A stretch of 64,000 nt of DNA from JASHPR01 sp963833885 (GTDB lineage: Bacteria > Actinomycetota > Actinomycetes > Streptosporangiales > Streptosporangiaceae), in NCBI GenBank assembly GCA_963833885.1, contig CAWHZU010000001.1, positions 1-64,000 on the forward strand, written 5' to 3'. Position 1 is the stretch's first letter; the number at the start of each line of letters is the position of its first letter. Of this stretch, positions 50,920 through 59,409 are shown in pieces. The notes beneath the pieces were generated by a model that did no database searches, was not told the DNA's origin, and saw only the letters and a program-made list of their open reading frames with translations. The position numbers and the translations under genes are program-made.

Positions 50920-51471
50920 ATGAGCGCGGACGACGGGGTGCGGGTCCTCGCCGAGAAGTTCGCGAGCGAGGGCGCGGCCGAGTATCTCGGCGAGCCGGTG
51001 ACCCAGGCCGCGCACATGCTCCAGGCGGCGATGCTGGCCGAGCGTGACCACGCAGATAATGCCCTGATCGCCGCCGCGCTGCTGCACGACGTCGGCCACT
51101 TCGCCGTGACGATGACCGGCCACGAGCTGATGAGCGGCACGGACACCAGGCACGGTGAGGCCGGGGCCGCCTGGCTGGCGCAGTGGTTCGGCCCGGAGGT
51201 CACCGAGCCGGTCCGGCTGCACGTCGCGGCGAAGCGGTACCTGTGCGCGACCGAGCCGGACTATATGGCCGCGCTGTCGCCCGCCTCGGTCTACACGCTG
51301 GGCGTGCAGGGCGGGCCGATGCAGGGGCCGGAACTCGCCGAGTTCGAGGCGCACCCGTACGCGTCGGCGGCGATCCGGGTCCGCCGCTGGGACGACCAGG
51401 CCAAGGAGCCCGAGGTCGAGCCGTCCCCGTTCAGCCACTTCGAGCCTGTGCTCCGCGCCTTGGCCAGGTGA
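50920..51471 (+). CDS. HD-domain diiron oxygenase, TmpB/PhnZ-like
   Basis: 183 residues. All landmark residues of PhnZ-type mixed-valence diiron oxygenases are present: Y22 and E25 in 'EYLGEPVTQAAHMLQ', ligands H32, H56, D57 ('LLHDVGH'), H78 ('RHGEAGA'), H101 and K105 in 'HVAAKRYL', and D158 in 'RRWDDQAK', plus 'GVQGGPM'. This set separates oxygenases from phosphohydrolases of the HD family. PhnZ and TmpB cleave the C-P bond of 1-hydroxyphosphonates with oxygen, giving phosphate and an acid (glycine or glycine betaine). GGAGG precedes the ATG. Confidence 0.88.
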   Translation: MSADDGVRVLAEKFASEGAAEYLGEPVTQAAHMLQAAMLAERDHADNALIAAALLHDVGHFAVTMTGHELMSGTDTRHGEAGAAWLAQWFGPEVTEPVRLHVAAKRYLCATEPDYMAALSPASVYTLGVQGGPMQGPELAEFEAHPYASAAIRVRRWDDQAKEPEVEPSPFSHFEPVLRALAR

Positions 51472-51499
51472 CGCCTGCCGTCCGTGGTAAGCAGGTGAG

Positions 51500-52147
51500 G
51501 TGACGGACGCAGCGATCCCCCCTGGCGGGACGGAGGTTCTTGACCCGCCCTGGGATCCGTGGCGCCCGGCTGACATCGCCCGGCTGCTCGCCGGGGTGAC
51601 CGTGCCGTGGTACGTGGCCGCCGGCTGGGCCATCGACCTGTTCATCGGCCGGCAGACCCGGGAGCACGGCGACCTGGAGATCGCGATCCCGGCCTCGGCC
51701 TTCCCCACCATCCGCGGCGTGCTCGCTGATTACGAGTTCGACGTCGTCGGTTCCGGCCAGCGCTGGCCGCTGGACAGCCCCGCCTTCGACGTGATGCACC
51801 AGACCTGGATCCGCGAGCGCGATACCGGCGTGTACCGGGCCGACGTCTTCAGAGAGCCAGAACGCGACGCCGCCTGGGTCTGCCGTCGTGACGAGTCGAT
51901 CTCGCTGCCGTACGAAAACCTGATCCGGCGCACTGGGGACGGCATTCCCTATCTGGCTCCGGAGGTCGGGTTGCTGTTCAAGGCGAAGCGGGCCGCCGAG
52001 CCGAAGAACCAGGCCGACTTCGCCGCCACGGCGGGTCTGCTCGGCGAGGACGCGGCCGGCTGGCTGCGCTGGGCGCTGCAACGGGTGCACCCCGGGCACG
52101 CGTGGATCGAGGCACTGGACCGGGCGCAAGGCGGACAGCCGTCATGA
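51500..52147 (+). CDS. Aminoglycoside nucleotidyltransferase-like protein
   Basis: 215 residues of the minimal nucleotidyltransferase type (aminoglycoside 2''-adenylyltransferase/lincosamide group): 'WYVAAGWAIDLFIGRQTREH' followed by 'GDLEIAIP' gives the catalytic G-W-x-x-D and D-x-E/D residues, and 'YRADVFREPERDAAWVCRRD' the later acid. Homologues are abundant in soil actinomycetes and mostly untested; resistance must not be assumed. GTG start; its stop codon overlaps the ATG of the ArfB-like gene (ATGA). Confidence 0.82.
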   Translation: MTDAAIPPGGTEVLDPPWDPWRPADIARLLAGVTVPWYVAAGWAIDLFIGRQTREHGDLEIAIPASAFPTIRGVLADYEFDVVGSGQRWPLDSPAFDVMHQTWIRERDTGVYRADVFREPERDAAWVCRRDESISLPYENLIRRTGDGIPYLAPEVGLLFKAKRAAEPKNQADFAATAGLLGEDAAGWLRWALQRVHPGHAWIEALDRAQGGQPS

Positions 52148-52565
52148 GCCTCGACGTCACCATCCGCGGCCGGGTGATCCCGCCGGAGGAACTGTCCTGG
52201 CGGTTCTCCCGGTCTCCCGGCCCCGGCGGGCAGTCGGTGAACACCACGGAGAGCCGGGTCGAGCTGTCGTTTGACCTGGCTCGCTCCGAGGCGCTCCCAC
52301 CCGCGCTGAAGGAACGGGCGCTGCGTGCGCTCGCGGGCCGGCTGGCGGGGGTGTGATCACCGTGACCGCGTCGGAGCACCGGTCCCAGCTGCGGAACCGC
52401 GAGGCCGCGGCCGAGCGGATGTCCGTGCTGCTCACGGACGCGACCGCGCCGCCACCAAAGCCGCGCCGCCCGACCAAGCCGAGCCGCGGGGCCCGGGAGC
52501 GGCGCCTAGCCGACAAGCAGCGCCGGTCCGAGATCAAGCGCCTGCGCCGCCCAACCGACGACTAA
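52144..52565 (+). pseudogene. arfB: ArfB-like ribosome-rescue factor split by a frameshift
   Basis: The frame from ATG 52144 to the stop at 52354-52356 (70 aa) has the RF-type domain with the catalytic GGQ ('RFSRSPGPGGQSVNTTESRV'). The frame from GTG 52353 to 52565 (70 aa) continues the family: 'VTASEHRSQLRNREAAAERM' and the basic tail 'ARERRLADKQRRSEIKRLRR' that enters the mRNA channel. Joined, they give a normal ArfB of about 140 aa. The break is at GGGGGTGTGATC; removing one TG restores 'LAGVITVTASEH'. So a 2-bp duplication (or sequencing error) splits the gene. The two parts overlap by GTGA and might still be made separately. Confidence 0.8.
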
Positions 52566-52609
52566 GGGCCGCCCCGCCTCTCGCCGCCAGGGCCCCGTAA
52601 CCATGATCG

Positions 52610-52649
52610 ATGAACCAAACGACGGGCTATAGGCCGTCGTTTGGTTCAT
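52610..52649. terminator. Bidirectional terminator hairpin
   Basis: Perfect 16-bp arms atgaaccaaacgacgg and ccgtcgtttggttcat with an 8-base loop, between the convergent ArfB-like and serine hydrolase genes. The following 165 bases to the hydrolase stop codon show no gene. Confidence 0.85.
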
Positions 52650-52818
52650 TCATCGTCATCCGCAGGCGGGTGGGGAGCCGGATGCGGGGTTGGGCAGCGG
52701 CGTTCGGGGGGTGGCCGGGCTTGCGCGGGCCGGCATGTCCCGGTTCGGAGGGTGGCCGGGTGTTGGCGCGGGTGAGTGGCCGGGGTTATGGGGTGCGGGG
52801 CCAGTACTGGGGTTGGGT

Positions 52819-53970
52819 TTACAGCGAGGTGAAGATGGCGTTGATTAGGGCGCGGTTTCTGGGGTTCTGCCATCGCGGGCCCATCTGGCTGGTGACGTAG
52901 CCGAACGCGACGCCCGCGTCGGGGTCGCAGAAGCCGATCGAGCCGCCGGCGCCGAAGTGCCCGAACCCGCCGGGCCCCGGACCGAACGGCCGTTCCGGCT
53001 GGGTCAGCTGGAAGCCGAGGCCGAACCGCGACGGCCGCCGCAGCACCAGGTCTTCGCCGTTGACCTGTTGCGTGACCGCGTCGGCGAGCGCACCGGGGCC
53101 GATTACGCGGACACCGTCCACGGCGCCGTCCCCGGCCAGCGCCGCGTACACCCGGGCGATGCCGGCCGCCGACGCGTGCGCGTTCGCCGACGGCACTTCG
53201 GCGCAGCGCCAGGCCAGCGTGTTGACCACGCCCATGCCGGAAAGGTCCGGCGGATTGGCGTACGCGTTGCGGATCATGAGCAGGTCCGGCGGCAGCCCGG
53301 CAGCCTGAGGCGGAATGACGGCTTCCGGATCCGGCCAGTCGAAATCGGCGACCCGGTCATGCTCGGCCGCGGGCAGGCCAATGTGCACGTCGGCGCCGAG
53401 CGGCCCGGCGATCTCGTCCCGCAGCATTGCGCCCACGGTGCTCCCGGTCACCCGTCTGATCACCTCACCGGCCAGGAACCCGAACGTGTTCACGTGGTAC
53501 CCGTGCCCGGAGCCCGGCGGCCACCACGGTTGCTCGGCGGCGAGCGCGGTGACCATGAGCCGCGAGTCCAGCATGCTGCCCCGCGGCAGCGGAGCCCGCA
53601 GCGCCGGCAACCCGGCTTGGTGACTGAGCAGCTGGCGCAGCGTAACGGCCCCTTTGCCAGCGGCGCCGAACTCCGGCCAGTACCTGGCCACCGGGGCATC
53701 GGGGTCGAGGCGCTGGCGGCCGATCAGCCTGGCCGCGCACGCGGCGATCAGGCCCTTGCCCACCGAGAACACGTTGACCAGCGTGTCCCGCTGCCACGGC
53801 CCACTGCCGGCCACGCCGCCCCAGAGGTCGGCGACCACGGTGCCGTGCACCGCCAGGCACGCGGCGGCGCCGGTCTCGCCCCTTTCATCGAAGTTGGCCG
53901 CGAACGCCTCGCGCACGGCGGCGAAGCGGGGGTTACACCACCCGCCGATGCCGGACTCGTAACTGGTCAC
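52819..53970 (-). CDS. Serine hydrolase of the beta-lactamase/esterase family
   Basis: 383 residues, class C beta-lactamase fold. Catalytic S69 and K72 in 'NVFSVGKGLIAACAARLIG', Tyr158-x-x-N161 in 'GHGYHVNTFGFLAGEVIRR', and 'FGHFGAGGSIGFCDPDAGVA' in the place of the KTG box (H-x-G type as in EstB-like esterases). No signal peptide, so an intracellular esterase is more likely than a resistance enzyme. The GTG at 53970 gives the normal family length. Upstream in-frame sequence to 54594 is antisense to the protease and not coding. Confidence 0.85.
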   Translation of the reverse strand: MTSYESGIGGWCNPRFAAVREAFAANFDERGETGAAACLAVHGTVVADLWGGVAGSGPWQRDTLVNVFSVGKGLIAACAARLIGRQRLDPDAPVARYWPEFGAAGKGAVTLRQLLSHQAGLPALRAPLPRGSMLDSRLMVTALAAEQPWWPPGSGHGYHVNTFGFLAGEVIRRVTGSTVGAMLRDEIAGPLGADVHIGLPAAEHDRVADFDWPDPEAVIPPQAAGLPPDLLMIRNAYANPPDLSGMGVVNTLAWRCAEVPSANAHASAAGIARVYAALAGDGAVDGVRVIGPGALADAVTQQVNGEDLVLRRPSRFGLGFQLTQPERPFGPGPGGFGHFGAGGSIGFCDPDAGVAFGYVTSQMGPRWQNPRNRALINAIFTSL

Positions 53971-54064
53971 GAGGTGACGATAATGCGCTCTTAAAAAGCG
54001 ACAGCAGGTCGATTTCCACGCTATTCCGGCACAAGTGAGCGGGCGCATCGTCACGCTCTGTTCT

Positions 54065-54165
54065 TTTGTCGGCCTAGACCATGTATTCGTAATTGAAAAG
54101 TTATATGGAAGGAAATTTTCATGTTCCTTCAAGACTGCTAGCGTCCCGGCTTGTATGTCATTTAG
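54065..54165. promoter_or_regulatory. AT-rich island before the large protease gene
   Basis: The bases around 54080-54140 (attcgtaattgaaaagttat, ggaaggaaattttcatgttc) are far less GC-rich than anything else in the window. They lie between divergent starts at 53970 and 54245. A promoter and a site for an AT-binding nucleoid protein such as Lsr2 are plausible; no exact -35/-10 pair is asserted. Confidence 0.45.
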
Positions 54166-54244
54166 GTCCTGGCCGCCCGGGCCACGATGGGCTGGGACCC
54201 GCTCACTGTGCGGCTGCCCTCGGCCGCCTACGGGATGGGGAAGC

Positions 54245-57200
54245 ATGCAAGGACGCATGACGGGCGGTGCGTTGCGGGCGCACGCCAGGAGCAGGGTCAT
54301 TCCTCTCGTGATAGCGGCGGTATCGGTGCCGGCCTTGGTGGCCGGGCAGTCGGTCGCCGCCGTGGCGGCCACCGCGGCGCCGGCGGCGTCGAACGTGGCG
54401 CTGGCGCCGATGACGCCGGCACAGGCCGCCCAGCTGTCGCAGAACGTCAACCAGCACGTGGTTGTCATCATGAGAAACCAGCCGGCTGCCGCCCATGAGG
54501 GCAGCCACGCCGCCACCGTGCGCGCGGGAACGATCACCCGGCAGCAGGCACCGTTCATGAGTGAGCTGCGCGAGGTGCACGCCACCCACGTCAAGAGCTA
54601 CACCCTGGTCAACTCGTTCGCGGCCACGGTCTCGGCGGGCGAGGAGGCGCGGCTGAAGGCGAACTCGTCGGTGTCCGAGGTCATCCCGGACACGACCATC
54701 CGCCTGGCTCAGCCCGAGACGGCCGCCGCGGCGCAGACCACCACGACGGCGAAGACGGTCACCCGGACGTCGGACGCGCCGACGTCGCTGACCCCGAACG
54801 TGATCCCCGGCGCCTGCTCCAGCGGAAAGGCACAGCTCGACCCCGAGGGCCTGTCGCTGATGGGCGTCGACTCGCAGAACCCGAACCAGCCGACCGCGCG
54901 TTCGCTGGGCCTCACCGGCGCCGGCGTGAAGGTCGGCTGGATCGCCGACGGGCTTGACCCGAACAACACCAACTTCATCCGGGCCAACGGCACGTCGGTG
55001 TTCGACAAGGCCACCGGCGGCGACTACGAGGACTTCAGCGGCGACGGGCCGGGGCAGGTCACGTCTGGCGACGAGGCGTTCCTCGACGCGAACTCGATCG
55101 CCGGCCAGGGCATCCACGTCTACAACGTGCAGAACTTCGACGCCCAGCCCGACCCGACCGCATGCAACGTCCGGATCGAGGGTGTGGCCCCCGGTGCCAG
55201 CCTGGTCGGCCTGGACGTGTTCGGCTCGTTCGAGGACACCACCAACTCGAACTTCTACCAGGCGATCAACTATGCGGTCGAGACCGACCACGTCAACGTG
55301 CTCAACGAGTCGTTCGGCTCCGACCCGTTCCCTGACGTGACCGCGCTCGACGCGATGAAGCTGTTCGACAACGCGGCGGTCGCGGCCGGCGTCACGGTGA
55401 CGGTCTCCAGCGGCGACGCCGGCTCGACCAGCACCATCGGCTCGCCGTCCACCGACCCCAGCGTGATCTCGGTCGGCGGGTCGACGGACGACCGCTGGTA
55501 CGCGCAGACCAACTACGGGGCGGCGCGTTACTTCGCCACCACCGGCTGGCTGAACAACAACATCAGCGCGCTGAGCTCCGGCGGCTTCAACGAGACCGGC
55601 GGCACGGTCAGCCTGGTCGCGCCCGCCGAGCTGAGCTGGGCGTCCTGCAGCACCGACATCGCGGTCTACGAAGGGTGCGCCAGCCCGATCGGCACCGGGC
55701 CCGGCGTCGAGGAGGCCGGCGGCACCAGCGAGTCCTCGCCGCTGACCGCCGGCGTGGCGGCGCTGGTGATCCAGGCCTACCGGAACACCCACGGCGGGGC
55801 CACTCCGACGCCAGCGCTGGTCAAGCAGATCCTGGTCAGCACCGCGACCGACCTCGGCGCGCCCGCGGATGAGCAGGGCGCGGGCCTGGTCAACGCCTAC
55901 AAGGCGGTTCAGCTCGCCGAGTCGATCAACGGCGGCACCCCGCACGGGACCACACTGCTGAAGTCGGCAAACTCGCTGAACGCGGTTGGCCTGCCCGGCA
56001 GCACGCAGAGCTGGCACGTCAAGGTGACCAACACCGGCGCGACGCCGCAGGTGGTCTCCGCGCGCGGCCGCAACTTCGGCGCGGACACGAACGTGCAGAG
56101 CGGCACCGCCGTGCTGAACGACGCGACCAGCCCGCAGTTCGCGAACTACCAGGGCATCCAGAACAACTACGCGGAGTTCCACTTCAAGGTCCCGGCGGGC
56201 GAGAACCGGCTAGTCGCGAACGACTACTATCCCGGCAACCCGGCCAACGGGAATAACTCCCGGGTGCGGATGATCCTGATCGACCCGAAGGGCCGGTTCG
56301 CCTCGCACTCGTTCCCGCAGGGCGTGGGCAACTTCGACACCGCCGACGTCGTGGACCCCACCCCGGGTACCTGGACCGGCGTGCTGTGGGGTGACGTGGC
56401 ATCGGTTGGCGGTACCAACGGGACCGTCGGCTGGCAGGTCTCGACCGAGAAGTTCGCCCCGTTCGGGTCGGTGTCTCCTTCCTCGGTGGTACTGAAGCCG
56501 GGCCAGACCCGGACGTTCCACGTGACCGCGACCACCCCGTCCTCGCCCAGTGACACGGACGGGTCGATCGTGTTCACCTCGGACCTCGGCGCCGGCGGGA
56601 CCAGCACGATCCCGGTCACGCTGCGCTCCGAGATCAACCCGGCGTCGGGCGGCGCCTTCAGTGGCACGCTGACCGGCGGCAACGGACGGCCAAACGGCAG
56701 CGGCGGACCGGGCGAGGGACAAGAGGAGTACTACGAGTTCCACGTCGGTGGCGGGGTGCACAACATCACCGCCAACGTGTCGCTCGCGAACGACGCGAGC
56801 GATCCGGTGGCCGAGTACCTGGTCAGCCCGGACGGCGATGATCTCGGCTTCGCGCAGAACAGCGTCAACGGCACCCAGACGCTGACGGCTACCGCGTACA
56901 CCCTCAATCCCGTTCGCGGCACCTGGACGCTGATCGTGGCGTTCACCGAGCCCGTGGCCGGGAACGAGTTCTCGCAGCCGTTCACCGGCAACGTGGTGTT
57001 CAACAACGTCAGCGTCAGTGCCGCCGGTCTGCCGGACCGCACGAGCACGAAGCTGGCGGCGGGCACGGCGGTGACGGTGCCGGTGACGATCAAGAACAAC
57101 GGCGCGCAAGCGGAGGAGTTCTTCGTCGACCCGCGGCTGAACCAGTCGGCCACGATGACGCTGGCCGGCCAGGACCCGCAGGTCAGCAGCGTGGCCCTGC

Positions 57201-57757
57201 CGCTGGCCGGGAACGAGCCGGACTGGTTCGTGCCCACGCAGGCGTCCAGCGCCAGCACGGTTTCGACGGCGAGCCTGCCGATCATGTTCGACTGGGGACC
57301 GTTCCAGGGTGACCCGGACCTCTCGAGCGCCAACCCGGGTGCGGGCCCGCTGTGCGCGACCACCGAATCGGCCAGCTACAGCCCCCCCGGGGGCACCATC
57401 CAGAACGGGTTCTGGGGCTCGGCGCCGACCGAGTGCGGTCCGTACTCAGGGCCGGCTCCGGCGGGTACCGACAGCTCGGCCATGACTGTGGTGGCCAAGC
57501 AGTTCGACACGTCGGTGACCTCGTCCACCGGTGACGTCGAGCTCGGGTCCATCAACCCGTCCGCCACGTTCACGCCGGTCATCATCAACCCGGGGCAGAC
57601 CGCCACCATCGATGTCACGATCACGCCGTCCGGCGCCTCGGGCACGCAGGTGAGCGGCACGCTCTACGTGGATGACCTGCTGGACAACATCCCGCCGTAT
57701 GGGCAGTTCGCCACCGACGAGCTCGCCGGTCTGCCGTACAGCTACACCATCAAGTAA
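54245..57757 (+). CDS. Large secreted S8/S53-type serine protease
   Basis: 1170 residues. Signal peptide at about 10-38 ('VIPLVIAAVSVPALVAGQSV'), an inhibitor-like propeptide to about 165, then a subtilase/sedolisin domain. D235 ('VGWIADGLD') is in the subtilisin Asp region, but the usual HGTHV is read as 'AGQGIHVYN', without the catalytic His. Instead E277-x3-D281 ('DEAFLD'), D391 in 'VSSGDAGSTS' and S495 in 'EAGGTSESSPLTAGVAAL' match the Glu/Asp/Asp/Ser set of sedolisins. About 670 residues of beta-sandwich-like domains follow. ATG 54245 or 54257. It probably digests extracellular protein. Confidence 0.85.
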   Translation: MQGRMTGGALRAHARSRVIPLVIAAVSVPALVAGQSVAAVAATAAPAASNVALAPMTPAQAAQLSQNVNQHVVVIMRNQPAAAHEGSHAATVRAGTITRQQAPFMSELREVHATHVKSYTLVNSFAATVSAGEEARLKANSSVSEVIPDTTIRLAQPETAAAAQTTTTAKTVTRTSDAPTSLTPNVIPGACSSGKAQLDPEGLSLMGVDSQNPNQPTARSLGLTGAGVKVGWIADGLDPNNTNFIRANGTSVFDKATGGDYEDFSGDGPGQVTSGDEAFLDANSIAGQGIHVYNVQNFDAQPDPTACNVRIEGVAPGASLVGLDVFGSFEDTTNSNFYQAINYAVETDHVNVLNESFGSDPFPDVTALDAMKLFDNAAVAAGVTVTVSSGDAGSTSTIGSPSTDPSVISVGGSTDDRWYAQTNYGAARYFATTGWLNNNISALSSGGFNETGGTVSLVAPAELSWASCSTDIAVYEGCASPIGTGPGVEEAGGTSESSPLTAGVAALVIQAYRNTHGGATPTPALVKQILVSTATDLGAPADEQGAGLVNAYKAVQLAESINGGTPHGTTLLKSANSLNAVGLPGSTQSWHVKVTNTGATPQVVSARGRNFGADTNVQSGTAVLNDATSPQFANYQGIQNNYAEFHFKVPAGENRLVANDYYPGNPANGNNSRVRMILIDPKGRFASHSFPQGVGNFDTADVVDPTPGTWTGVLWGDVASVGGTNGTVGWQVSTEKFAPFGSVSPSSVVLKPGQTRTFHVTATTPSSPSDTDGSIVFTSDLGAGGTSTIPVTLRSEINPASGGAFSGTLTGGNGRPNGSGGPGEGQEEYYEFHVGGGVHNITANVSLANDASDPVAEYLVSPDGDDLGFAQNSVNGTQTLTATAYTLNPVRGTWTLIVAFTEPVAGNEFSQPFTGNVVFNNVSVSAAGLPDRTSTKLAAGTAVTVPVTIKNNGAQAEEFFVDPRLNQSATMTLAGQDPQVSSVALPLAGNEPDWFVPTQASSASTVSTASLPIMFDWGPFQGDPDLSSANPGAGPLCATTESASYSPPGGTIQNGFWGSAPTECGPYSGPAPAGTDSSAMTVVAKQFDTSVTSSTGDVELGSINPSATFTPVIINPGQTATIDVTITPSGASGTQVSGTLYVDDLLDNIPPYGQFATDELAGLPYSYTIK

Positions 57758-57770
57758 CCGATCCAGCACG

Positions 57771-57806
57771 CAGCCCGCGGGGACCGACGTCGGTCCCCGC
57801 GGGCTG
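57771..57806. terminator. Bidirectional terminator hairpin
   Basis: A perfect 36-base palindrome (18-bp arms cagcccgcggggaccgac/complement) 13 bases after the protease stop codon, followed by ctctatt. It also ends the convergent MFS gene. Confidence 0.85.
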
Positions 57807-57814
57807 CTCTATTG

Positions 57815-59333
57815 TCAACCCGCCCGACCCGCCCTTCCCTCCCGCGCTGCGCGCCCGGCCAGCGCGGCCCAGACGGCGCCGCAGGCGATTGCTGCCGCGA
57901 GGACCACGCCGGTGACCGATACCGCGTGCGCCGAGACCAGGCGCACCGAGTCAGCCAGCGCATGAGCGTGTGCCGGCAGCCGCGCGGCGAGGTTCAGGTA
58001 CAGCGTGCCGAACGCCGCCACGCCGGTCACGATCGCGAGCTGGATCGTGGTCACGATCAGGCCGCTCGCGTCGGCCGCGTGCTCCACCGGGACCCGCACC
58101 AGCGCCCTGGTCATCACCGGGCTGAACGCGGCGGCGCTGCCGGCCCCCAGCAGGATCAGCGCGACCTGCAGCCCGGCACCTCCGGCGCCGCCGCCGTGCA
58201 GCGCGCCGGCCAGCCAGAGCAGGGCCACGGCGTAGACGGCGAAGCCGCCGATGCTCACCGCGTGGTGCGTGCGGGCCGGGAGGCGGCGCCAGGACAGGCT
58301 CACCGCGGCGAACGCGATCCCGGTCGGTGCGAACGTCAGCGCCGCCCGCAGCGCGGAGTCGCCCAGCGCCTCCTGCAGGTGCAGGGTCAGTGCGAACAGG
58401 AAACCGCTGAACACGGCCATGACCAGGAAGATCGCGACGATCGAGCTCGCCAGGCCGGGCAGCCGGAGCACCTGGCCGCTGACGATCGGGTGTCCGCCCC
58501 GGCGCGACACCCAGCGTTCGACGACCGCGAACACCACGATGCCCACCGCGCTGGCGGCCAGGCACGCCCAGCCCCAGGTCGGCCAGTGCTCCTCCTGGCC
58601 AAGCACCAGCGGCAGCACGAACGCGAGCACCGTCGGGCCGAGCGTGGCCACCCCGGCCAGGTCGATGCGGCCCCGGCCACCGCCCAGCCGCGGCAGCCAC
58701 CGCATCCCGGCGGCCAGCAGCACGAGCCCGATCGGCACGTTCACCAGGAACAGCGGCCGCCACGCCGTGCCCGCCACGTCGGCGCTGATCAGCAGGCCGC
58801 CGGCGATCTGGCCGAGCAGCGCGCCGCAGGCGAGGATCGCCGAGTAGAGGGTCATCGCCCGGGCCCGCGCCTCGCCGGTGAAGCCGCGCTGGATCAGGCT
58901 GAGCACCTGCGGGATCATCATCGCCGCTCCGGCGCCCTGCGCAAAGCGCAGCGCGATCAGCTGACCGACCGTCCCGGCCAGCCCGCAGCCCAGCGACGCG
59001 AGCGTGAAGACCGCCGCGCCGGACAGGAACATCCGCGCGTAGCCGAGGATCGCGCCGAGACGCGCCCCGGTCACCAGGAGCACGGCGTAGGCGATCGTGT
59101 AGCCGGCCACGACGAGCTGCAGGCTGGCGCCCGAGGCGTGCAGGTCCCGGTGAATCGTGGGCAGCCCGATGTTGACGATGAACACGTCGATGACGGCCAT
59201 CAGCTGCCCGGTGAGGACGATGGCGAGCAGCGCTCCCGGACAGGCCGGCGCCCGGCGCGACCGCGCGGGGCGCCTGGCCGTGCCCGGCGGCGGTGCCGCT
59301 CGCTGGCTGGCTTGTTGTCGCGGTATTGGTCAT
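57815..59333 (-). pseudogene. DHA2-type MFS efflux transporter with a disrupted N-terminus
   Basis: The main frame (57815-59200, 461 aa from ATG 59200) is a 14-segment drug:H+ antiporter: 'NIGLPTIHRDLHASGASLQL', 'ALRFAQGAGAAMMIPQVLSL', 'PLFLVNVPIGLVLLAAGMRW'. This start cuts TM1; the upstream codons in frame still encode 'PGALLAIVLTGQLMAVIDVF', the full TM1, but contain no start before a TGA. An ATG at 59333 opens 'MTNTATTSQPASGTAAGHGQ', the polar N-terminus expected, in the frame one base off. One extra base between about 59225 and 59270 explains this. Either a mutation, a sequencing error, or a shortened protein. Confidence 0.75.
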
Positions 59334-59361
59334 GTAGCCAGCGTGCCGCGGCGGCGATGCA

Positions 59362-59390
59362 GGTACCGAGAGCCCACTTATCCTGGTACC
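59362..59390 (-). promoter_or_regulatory. Paired GGTACC sites upstream of the MFS gene
   Basis: GGTACC at 59362-59367 and 59385-59390, 23 bases apart, the latter within TGGTACCA, lie 29-57 bases before the ATG at 59333. Paired palindromes of this kind suit a dimeric repressor of an efflux gene, but the regulator is not nearby. Confidence 0.35.
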
Positions 59391-59409
59391 AGCAGCACCC
59401 GGAACGGGG

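Noticed and set aside
51500..52147. Calling the nucleotidyltransferase or the APH-like kinase (7411-8364) antibiotic-resistance genes
   Set aside because: Fold-level similarity only; both families are numerous in soil actinomycetes with other or unknown substrates.
53971..54594. N-terminal extension of the serine hydrolase by about 200 residues
   Set aside because: It runs antisense into the protease signal-peptide region and shows no family similarity; GTG 53970 gives the normal length.
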